The translations under genes were made by a program, and so were the position numbers. From Vampirovibrionales bacterium (GTDB lineage: Bacteria; Cyanobacteriota; Vampirovibrionia; Vampirovibrionales; JAJTHC01), in the NCBI GenBank assembly GCA_021299615.1, contig JAJTHC010000221.1, positions 1 to 5,188 on the forward strand: a stretch of DNA of 5,188 nt, in the 5' to 3' direction. This document shows, one piece after another, positions 1 to 5,188 of this stretch. The notes under the pieces were generated by a model that was not told where the DNA came from, made no database searches, and saw only the letters and a list, made by a program, of their open reading frames with translations. Position 1 is the first letter of the stretch; each line of letters begins with the position of its first letter.

Positions 1-1
1 C

Positions 2-2830
2 AGCCAGCAAGCCCGTAAAGAAGAAATGTGTCGTGGTTTGGGGCAACGCATTGAAGATGCCGATGCCTTAATCAAAAAGCTCGAACGTGAAAAAGAGCAG
101 ATCCTCGCATGGTTGACGGATACCGCCACGGAAATTGATGTCTACAAAGTTCAAGAAAAAGAATTGACCGCTTTATTCACGACGCAGAAAAAACGGCTCG
201 ATACCGCCAATGCTCAAATTGAACGGTTGTCTAGTCAAGATTCGGAACTCATTGAGGCTCGGCAAGCGTTGCGTCGCCAAGCGGAAACCTTGGAAGACGA
301 TATTGCTAGTATTCATCGTGAGCAGTTGGGCGTAGATTCTGAAATTGCACGGCTCCGTGATGACTTGGCTCGGCAAGAGCAAGGCATGGTGTCGTTCACC
401 ACGCGTAAGCAGTCGGTGGAAAAGCGTCAAACCCATATCGCTGAAGAGTTTAAGGGCTTGGCGGAAGAAAAAGATCGGCTTGAAAGCTGGGTGAATCAAG
501 CCATGGGCGATAGAGCATCCCTTGTGGCGAATCTAAACAAGGTGAATCAAGCCTTATTTCAGCGTCGTGAACGGTTGGCAACGCTTGAAGCCCAACGCAA
601 TGCCTATGAAGAAGTCAGCCATAGCCGCAGTGTTAAAAGCATTTTAGAAGCGGACTTAAACGGTGTGCATGGCACGCTGGCGATGCTTGCTTCGGTGGAA
701 TCCACCTATGAAACGGCGTTGGAAATCGCCTTGGGTGGACGCATGCAAAACATCATTGTGGATGATGAAAACGTCGCCAAGCAAGGGATTCAAGTCCTAC
801 AACAAACCCGTTCAGGGCGAGCGACTTTCTTGCCGCTTACACGTATTAAGCCCAGCATGGCGAATACGAATCGGGTCCCACAGGGTGCGGGCATCTTGGA
901 TTTTGCGATTAACTTGATCGATTATGATGCTCGTTACGACACGATTTTTCGCTTCGCCTTGGGCGATACCCTTGTGGTGCGAGACATTGACGCCGCCAAA
1001 CCCTTGATGAATCGCTTTCGTATGGTGACCTTAGACGGTGCCTTGCTCGAAAAAACTGGTGCGATGACAGGCGGTAGCCAATTTCAAGGGCGTGGCAATA
1101 AAAGCGGTTTTGGTGGTGGTCAAAAAGATTCGCAAAGCGACGTGGAAATTTCCAACCTGCGTCACGATGTTCAGCGTTTGGGTGAAGAAAAGCAAAAGGG
1201 TGAAACGCATCTGCAAAAGCTTGAAAATGCCTTGCACGAAAAGCAAAGCACCCTTTCGGTGGTCATTCCCAAGCATAGTCGCTTTGAAGCCGAACTCGAT
1301 TCCCTTAAAAATCAGCTGGATGCCATGCTCGAAGAGCAGAAGGCCTTGCTGGCAAACGTCGGTTCATCAGATGCCAACGCCCCTTTAAAGGAACGCTTGC
1401 TTGAAGCGGAATTGAGCGTGGTGAGTTTGGAAGAACAGCGAAACGACTTAAAAATCAAGCAAGCTGAACTCAACGCCCAACTTACGGCTTTGGATGCCCA
1501 ACTCAGTAATGAAGAATTAAACGCCTTAAAAGAAGAGATCAGCGAAGCCCAATTCCAAAAAGAAGCCTATGACGCCCAATTAAGAGACGTTCAAGGGCAG
1601 TTGATGACCAAAAATCGAGAGGTGGAAATCCGTCGTACGAGCATTGACGAAAAAAGTGAAGCTCAAGCTCAACACGTCCAGCAACAAAAGGCATGGCGGG
1701 CCGAAATCCAAACCCATGAAGCCGATATTTTGACCCTAAAGGCTCAATACAAGGCGGTTGAAGCCGAAGTGGATGCTCTAGGGGCTGGCGTGAAAGAACT
1801 AAAAACCGCTCAAGAGGTCATCCAAAAACAGTTGATTGGCTTTGAAAAAGAAAAGGTGAGCGTTGAGCGTGCCTTGCATGAAGCGGAAGAAGGCATCATT
1901 CTTAATCAAGCCCATGTGCGAGAACTCACCCCACAAGTGGATGACTTAAAAGACGCCTTGCTCAAGATCTATCCTGATTTGGACGAGCAACTCAAAGAAG
2001 AAAGCCTAAAAGGACAGGATGAAGTCACGCAGAAAATTGCCAAGCTCCAACGTAAAATGGCAGACATGGAACCTGTGAACATGAAGGCGATCGACGAATT
2101 TACCACCGTGACTCGTCGTCAAGACGAACTCAACGAAAAGGTGCAGACCCTTTCCAGCGAACGCCAAGTGCTGAACAGCCGTATTGAAGGCTATGAAGCG
2201 ATGAAACGCCAGTATTTTATGAAGGCGTTTGACAGTGTGAATCAGCAATTTCAAAGCATTTACGCCGAACTTTCGGACGGTTATGGGCAGCTCATTCTCA
2301 CGTCGCCTGATGACCCCTTTCAAGGGGGACTCACCATCGAAGCCAGCCCTCGTGGGAAGAAAACGCAACGCATTGAAGCCATGAGCGGTGGGGAAAAATC
2401 GCTCACCAGTTTGGCGTTTGTGTTTGCCTTGCAACGTACGATGCCTGCTCCGTTTTACGCCTTGGATGAGGTGGATCAAAACCTCGACGGCATCAATGTC
2501 GAAAAATTGTCGAACATGGTCTTGCGGGAATCGAAGCACGCTCAATTTGTGGTGGTTTCCTTGCGTAAGCCGATGATTGAAAACTCGGATCGTACCGTGG
2601 GCGTCACCCAACGTAAGAACGGCATTTCCAAAGTCACAGGCATTCAATTGCGTGCCTTGCTTGAAGGCAAAACGAACGAAGCCAATACGTCCCAAACGCC
2701 TATTTTGCATGACGAACTGGACGCTCCCATTAAAGAAGTCGACGGTTCCCATCATGACGCCCGTCAACCGTTCACCCAATCCGTCAATAGACCCGCAGGA
2801 CGCACCCGTTCTGCCAAAGTCTTAAAATAA
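2..2830 (+). CDS. smc: Chromosome segregation ATPase SMC (5'-truncated by window edge)
   Basis: SMC is the ATPase core of the bacterial SMC-ScpAB condensin, which compacts and segregates the chromosome. The frame is open from the window edge through a TAA at 2828-2830, giving 942 visible residues. The family is usually about 1,170-1,200 long, so the N-terminal half-head with Walker A and the start of the first coil lie upstream. Counting from the Met codon at 26, residues 1-190 are charged heptad-rich coiled coil. Residues 195-355 are the hinge (LNGVHGTLA near 212, GRATFLPL, MTGGS at 347-351). A Gly-rich linker follows, then a second coil to about 700. The C-terminal half-head has the ABC signature MSGGEKS at 786-792 and Walker B PFYALDEVD with D814 and E815. 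A polar tail of about 55 residues follows. The internal ATG at 26 is not the true start, because homology continues upstream in frame. The Walker B and D-loop wording is of cyanobacterial type. Identification is very sure. Confidence 0.98.
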   Translation, partial: SQQARKEEMCRGLGQRIEDADALIKKLEREKEQILAWLTDTATEIDVYKVQEKELTALFTTQKKRLDTANAQIERLSSQDSELIEARQALRRQAETLEDDIASIHREQLGVDSEIARLRDDLARQEQGMVSFTTRKQSVEKRQTHIAEEFKGLAEEKDRLESWVNQAMGDRASLVANLNKVNQALFQRRERLATLEAQRNAYEEVSHSRSVKSILEADLNGVHGTLAMLASVESTYETALEIALGGRMQNIIVDDENVAKQGIQVLQQTRSGRATFLPLTRIKPSMANTNRVPQGAGILDFAINLIDYDARYDTIFRFALGDTLVVRDIDAAKPLMNRFRMVTLDGALLEKTGAMTGGSQFQGRGNKSGFGGGQKDSQSDVEISNLRHDVQRLGEEKQKGETHLQKLENALHEKQSTLSVVIPKHSRFEAELDSLKNQLDAMLEEQKALLANVGSSDANAPLKERLLEAELSVVSLEEQRNDLKIKQAELNAQLTALDAQLSNEELNALKEEISEAQFQKEAYDAQLRDVQGQLMTKNREVEIRRTSIDEKSEAQAQHVQQQKAWRAEIQTHEADILTLKAQYKAVEAEVDALGAGVKELKTAQEVIQKQLIGFEKEKVSVERALHEAEEGIILNQAHVRELTPQVDDLKDALLKIYPDLDEQLKEESLKGQDEVTQKIAKLQRKMADMEPVNMKAIDEFTTVTRRQDELNEKVQTLSSERQVLNSRIEGYEAMKRQYFMKAFDSVNQQFQSIYAELSDGYGQLILTSPDDPFQGGLTIEASPRGKKTQRIEAMSGGEKSLTSLAFVFALQRTMPAPFYALDEVDQNLDGINVEKLSNMVLRESKHAQFVVVSLRKPMIENSDRTVGVTQRKNGISKVTGIQLRALLEGKTNEANTSQTPILHDELDAPIKEVDGSHHDARQPFTQSVNRPAGRTRSAKVLK

Positions 2831-2835
2831 GGAGG
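2828..2835 (+). promoter_or_regulatory. Ribosome binding site of scpA overlapping the smc stop codon
   Basis: TAAGGAGG is a full match to the anti-Shine-Dalgarno end of 16S rRNA. Its first three bases are the smc stop codon. Six bases separate it from the GTG at 2842, which fixes GTG rather than the in-frame ATG at 2857 as the scpA start. The arrangement implies that scpA is translated from the smc transcript, probably by ribosomes that have just finished smc. Confidence 0.88.
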
Positions 2836-2841
2836 CCTTTC

Positions 2842-3801
2842 GTGAACGCAAGCCTAATGCTTCCCACAAACGATGCCCTGCCCCAAGCGTCTGAAGGGAT
2901 TGAGATTCTGCTCGATCTCGCCAAAAAAGGGAGCATTGATCCGTGGAATGTGGACATCGCCAAAGTCACGGATGAGTACCTCGCCTATGTCGAACGCCTG
3001 AGTGAAGAAGCTGTTTTGGAACAGCAAGCCCTTCATGCCAGTTCAGCTTCCACGCTTGCCTTAAACGAAGGAGTCATTGACGCCAAAGCTCAAGCTTTCA
3101 TGCGATTAACAGGCAAAACGTTGCTATATTTGGCGGTTTTGCTTCGCATGAAAAGCGATTTACTCGCTGGTTTTGATCCCTTTGAGCAAGATTACTTAGA
3201 AGATGCCGACTTGTTGGATCTTCAAGAATACGACGAAGACGGCAATCCCATTGATGTGGCGTCGCTTAATGCGGACATCAGCCAGCGTTTGTATCAGGCG
3301 GTGAAAGCTCGTTACGGTAGTTTGAATGAGGTGTTGGAGCGTCGTAGCAGTGCCAAGCAAAAACGCATCCGCCAAGTGACGTTGAATGACTTGATTAGTG
3401 AACTTAAAAAGTACGAAGCCCTTGAAAAAGAACGGACGGCTCGGCATAAAATTGAACGTATCGACCGTCGTCGTGTGGGGATGCGTGATTTTGCGGATCT
3501 TTCCACCGAAGACATTACGGCATTGGCTCACGACGAGTTTCAAGAAGAAACCGTACATTGGGTGCATGAAGTTTTGGGGCTTTATTTGGATAAAGCCGAC
3601 AAGGACGCTCAATTGAGCTTAAGTAGCTTGTCGGATTTGGCGGAAACGGATTTGGTGTCTTGCTTTTTGTCGCTCTTGTTTTTGGAAGCTCGGTATGAAG
3701 TGGTGATGGAACAGCCTGACTTTTACAGTGATGAAATCTATGTGCGTTGGTACACACCGCTTGATGAGGCGACTTTAGACAAGCAGATCGCCGAAGTTTG
3801 A
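2842..3801 (+). CDS. scpA: Segregation and condensation protein A (ScpA)
   Basis: ScpA is the kleisin subunit that bridges the two SMC heads and recruits ScpB in the cytoplasmic condensin complex. The 319-residue product starts at a GTG six bases after a perfect Shine-Dalgarno sequence and ends at TGA 3799-3801. Residues 18-47 (ILLDLAKKGSIDPWNVDIAK) form the conserved N-terminal helix that contacts the SMC neck. Residues 93-109 (TLLYLAVLLRMKSDLLAG) match the family's second helix, which usually reads as AATLLAIKSRMLL. A strongly acidic linker occupies about 115-140, and a basic stretch (HKIERIDRRRVGMRDF) lies near 200-215. Residues 239-319 form the C-terminal winged helix (FLSLLFLEARYEV, then DEIYVRW) that binds the SMC cap. 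The protein is longer than the usual 240-270 residues; the extra length is in the region around 50-85 and in the acidic linker. It sits 11 bases after smc in one operon. No scpB follows in the window. Confidence 0.96.
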   Translation: MNASLMLPTNDALPQASEGIEILLDLAKKGSIDPWNVDIAKVTDEYLAYVERLSEEAVLEQQALHASSASTLALNEGVIDAKAQAFMRLTGKTLLYLAVLLRMKSDLLAGFDPFEQDYLEDADLLDLQEYDEDGNPIDVASLNADISQRLYQAVKARYGSLNEVLERRSSAKQKRIRQVTLNDLISELKKYEALEKERTARHKIERIDRRRVGMRDFADLSTEDITALAHDEFQEETVHWVHEVLGLYLDKADKDAQLSLSSLSDLAETDLVSCFLSLLFLEARYEVVMEQPDFYSDEIYVRWYTPLDEATLDKQIAEV

Positions 3802-3914
3802 AATTTTATGGAATTGAACAAACTCGACTATAGAATAGACTATCTCCTATATTCTATCTATATTCTATATAGGCTATAAAGTTTTGAAGACTTATAACGA
3901 ATAATGAGACAATA
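3802..3914. other. AT-rich non-coding gap after scpA
   Basis: All frames carry frequent stops, and the base composition is far more AT-rich than in the flanking genes. I see no GC-rich hairpin followed by a T-run, so no convincing intrinsic terminator for smc-scpA. No -35/-10 pair has acceptable spacing. The stretch holds the TATTCTATA-type repeats described separately and ends at the left arm of the inverted-repeat element. Confidence 0.6.
3828..3871. repeat. 11-bp tandem repeat with inverted copy
   Basis: CTATATTCTAT occurs twice with no gap at 3847-3857 and 3858-3868. Upstream, TATAGAATA at 3829-3837 is a perfect 9-base inverted partner of TATTCTATA at 3861-3869, and it matches 8 of 9 bases of 3850-3858. 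Two alternative AT-only hairpins could form. The function is unknown. It could be a weak transcript-end structure, a protein-binding site, or plain low-complexity slippage. Confidence 0.7.
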
Positions 3915-4064
3915 TATAGCTGAATTTAGAGTTTTCTGTACAGTAGGCTAGACGAGGAGCCTAGATTATTTTGTGAGGGCGTGTAGACAGACCTACATAA
4001 CAGAACAAAATAATAGTAGCGACAACGTATAGACACTGTACAGAAAATTATCAATTCAGCTATA
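3915..4064. mobile_element. MITE-like element with 30-bp terminal inverted repeats
   Basis: The left arm at 3915-3944 and the right arm at 4035-4064 are inverted copies matching at 27 of 30 positions: TATAGCTGAATT, a 5-base variable block with three differences, then TTTTCTGTACAGT. The 90-base interior is too short for a transposase, but it carries further perfect inverted repeats: TAGGCT 3944-3949 with AGCCTA 3958-3963, ATTATTTTGT 3965-3974 with ACAAAATAAT 4005-4014, and TGTAG 3982-3986 with CTACA 3993-3997. No protein is encoded. Long terminal repeats bounded by TA, with small size and no coding capacity, are the hallmarks of a miniature inverted-repeat element. The TA boundary would suit IS630/Tc1-mariner mobilisation, with TA at 3915-3916 and 4063-4064 as the target duplication, but TATA at both ends makes the exact edge ambiguous. 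The alternative is a structured RNA or a regulatory cruciform. I do not recognise the specific family. Confidence 0.68.
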
Positions 4065-4411
4065 ACCTTAATCTATATCTAGATGTTAATCTTTTAAATA
4101 ACCAAATTGACAACATAACTGGAAGTTCCTTTACAGGAAATACGGTTAATATTCAAGGATTGAATCTATTGACTGATGGGAATGGGGGGCTTGTTTATGT
4201 GAGTCCTTCAAATCAGCTTAATATGACTTTAGATCCTAGCTTGACTCAAATTACAGGTCCAGTTCACGTTTATAATGTAAGTAATAACGGCAATGGGGCT
4301 TTATTATTCCAACGATCTAATCAAACAGCCCCTGCTATTCAAGCGTCACCCACCGTCAAACAAGGCGTGCAAATTGGTATTGTTGACAATACCCGTATGG
4401 TCATGAACTGA
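4065..4411 (+). pseudogene. Passenger-side fragment of an autotransporter-like protein
   Basis: The frame is open from 4001, inside the inverted-repeat element, to TGA 4409-4411. The part after the element reads as an Asn/Thr/Gly-rich surface-type sequence (NLNLYLDVNLLNN, DNITGSSFTGNTVNIQGLN, NGGLVYVSPSNQLNMTL) ending in GVQIGIVDNTRMVMN. There is no credible start: the TTG at 4160 abuts its only purine-rich sequence, the first in-frame ATG lies in mid-fragment near 4220, and no signal peptide is present. The same frame continues after the two stops at 4409 and 4418 into a beta-barrel, so this was probably the stalk or passenger of that protein. Bases up to about 4320 are visibly AT-richer than the barrel part. 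The specific passenger family is not recognised. The break could be real decay or a reversible off state. Confidence 0.62.
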
Positions 4412-4427
4412 TCCGACTAAGTCATGA
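4400..4427. repeat. 7-bp direct repeat flanking a stop-bearing 14-bp insert
   Basis: GTCATGA occurs at 4400-4406 and 4421-4427, exactly 21 bases apart. The 14 bases between them (ACTGATCCGACTAA) supply both in-frame stops, TGA 4409 and TAA 4418. Removing one repeat copy plus the insert restores an uninterrupted frame, NTRMVM followed by SFMDTVLYQTG. This looks like a target-site duplication left by imprecise transposon excision, or a short duplication-insertion. Confidence 0.72.
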
Positions 4428-5188
4428 GCTTCATGGATACCGTTCTCTACCAAACAGGCGTAGAGTATGACAAAGTCAACAAAGTCGCACTGCTTGAAGG
4501 ATTCCCCGAATATAGTGGCATGTACGACAGGCTCGAACGAGGAGGCGTTTGGTACAGACCCTTCTCCTCCTTCGAAAAAGTCGCCTTTAGCAACTTAAGC
4601 ACTCGCATTAACAACACAGGCTATGGCATGTTGGTGGGTTATGATTCCGCACTCAAACGTCGTGCCTTCGGATTCAAAAATATGACCACCGTCTATGCAG
4701 GCTATAATGGAGCAAACCAAAGCTATACCAACGTCACAAACACCGTAATAAGTGGGTTTGGTGGCGTTATGGAATCCTTTTATAAAGGGAACTTCTACTT
4801 GACTGCGATGCTACAAGCTGGGGCTGGAAGCGTACGAGAACGAATTGCCAATTATAACACCACAAGTTATGGCATGGTCAATGGTAGTGTTTCGCTCAAA
4901 ACAGGTTATAACATTCACCTCCCCAAACAAACCGTCTTGCAAGTACACGGGCAAGCGGTGTACACGTTATTGCAGAGTGCGAATTATACGAATGGTCAGG
5001 GTGTGCGTATTCAGCCAGAGCTTTTGAGCACTTTACAGATTGCCCCTGGGCTTCGATTGACCAAAAACATTAAGGGCTGGCAACCCTATCTCGAAGCCAA
5101 TATGGTCATCAATCCTTACCATAGTGCCAAAATGAAAGCCAATGATTTTGCCTTGAACAACCCTGCGCTTGGAACTTATTTTGAATAC
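4424..5188 (+). CDS. Autotransporter-like outer-membrane beta-barrel domain (3' end beyond window; separated from its 5' part by stops)
   Basis: The frame is open from just after TAA 4418-4420 to the window end, 255 codons if counted from the ATG at 4424. From about residue 40 (GGVWYRPFSSFEKV) it shows the alternating, aromatic-rich strands of a C-terminal translocator barrel: GYGMLVGYDSAL, TTVYAGYNGANQSY, FYKGNFYLTAMLQAGAG, VSLKTGYNIHL, VLQVHGQAVYTLL, IQPELLSTLQIAPGLRL, GWQPYLEANMVINPYHS. Such barrels insert in the outer membrane and anchor or export an N-terminal passenger. The wording fits the barrel family I associate with Melainabacteria. The last strands and any terminal aromatic residue are outside the window. 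No Shine-Dalgarno precedes the ATGs at 4424 or 4433, and there is no signal peptide, so independent expression as an outer-membrane protein is unlikely. It is best read as the 3' part of a gene interrupted at 4409-4420. The barrel assignment is fairly sure; the functional state is uncertain. Confidence 0.8.
   Translation, partial: MSFMDTVLYQTGVEYDKVNKVALLEGFPEYSGMYDRLERGGVWYRPFSSFEKVAFSNLSTRINNTGYGMLVGYDSALKRRAFGFKNMTTVYAGYNGANQSYTNVTNTVISGFGGVMESFYKGNFYLTAMLQAGAGSVRERIANYNTTSYGMVNGSVSLKTGYNIHLPKQTVLQVHGQAVYTLLQSANYTNGQGVRIQPELLSTLQIAPGLRLTKNIKGWQPYLEANMVINPYHSAKMKANDFALNNPALGTYFEY

Noticed and set aside
2006..2779. Long open frame on the minus strand (257 codons) opposite the SMC C-terminus
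   Set aside because: It lies wholly opposite conserved SMC ATPase motifs and its translation is rich in Arg, His and Phe with no recognisable domain. It is an antisense shadow of the real gene.
3196..3612. Minus-strand open frame of 138 codons opposite scpA
   Set aside because: Fully inside scpA, no ribosome binding site seen, no family resemblance; shadow of scpA codons.
3847..3868. CRISPR-like repeat pair
   Set aside because: Two abutting 11-base AT-only units have no spacers and no cas genes nearby.
3814..3918. Promoter candidates such as TTGAAC 3814, TTGAAG 3884, TATAAC 3892 and TATATA 3913
   Set aside because: No pairing gives a 16-18 base spacer with a good -10. In sequence this AT-rich, single hexamer matches are expected by chance.
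4126..4139. TTCCT-TTAC-AGGAA hairpin
   Set aside because: Only a 5-bp stem inside the passenger coding frame, with no T-run; likely coincidental.
4409..4420. Stop-codon readthrough or alternative genetic code joining passenger and barrel
   Set aside because: Both UGA and UAA would have to be read through within four codons, while scpA ends normally in TGA and smc in TAA. The flanking direct repeat explains the stops more simply.
4537..4546. AGGAGG at 4540-4545 as a ribosome binding site for a separate barrel gene
   Set aside because: No ATG, GTG or TTG in the barrel frame lies at a suitable distance downstream. The bases simply encode the conserved Gly-Gly before VWYRP.

Overview
The window holds the 3' part of an smc gene, a complete scpA gene directly behind it, a short AT-rich gap that contains a 150-bp inverted-repeat element, and a broken autotransporter-type outer-membrane gene that runs off the right edge. 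All genes are on the + strand.

Organism: the SMC head (signature followed by PFYALDEVDQNLDG and VVSLRKPMIE) and the ScpA N-terminus (LLDLAKKGSIDPWNVDI) resemble the cyanobacterial versions of these proteins as I remember them. The beta-barrel segments (VWYRPFSSFEKV, YAGYNGANQSY, YKGNFYLTAMLQAGAG, GWQPYLEANMVINP) resemble a barrel family I associate with Melainabacteria/Vampirovibrionia, the non-photosynthetic sister group of Cyanobacteria. An outer-membrane barrel also implies a diderm cell. I therefore favour a melainabacterial or vampirovibrionial chromosome. This rests on recalled family motifs, not on a search.

Layout: positions 2-2830 encode part of the first coiled coil, the hinge, the second coiled coil and the C-terminal ATPase half-head of SMC. 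The stop codon of smc is part of a perfect TAAGGAGG ribosome binding site for scpA (2842-3801, GTG start). SMC and ScpA form the condensin that organises and segregates the chromosome, so this is a conserved housekeeping operon.

Positions 3802-3914 are AT-rich and non-coding, with an 11-bp tandem duplication and a matching inverted copy. Positions 3915-4064 form a MITE-like element with 30-bp imperfect terminal inverted repeats (27/30) that begin and end in TATA. Immediately after it, a reading frame for a passenger-like segment begins without a start codon or signal peptide. This frame is cut at 4409 and 4418 by two stops lying inside a 21-bp insertion flanked by a 7-bp direct repeat (GTCATGA). 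It then resumes in the same frame as an autotransporter-like beta-barrel, open to the window end.

The left two thirds are ordinary. The part worth attention is the junction after scpA, where a small mobile element and a footprint-like insertion both mark a decaying or switchable surface-protein gene.
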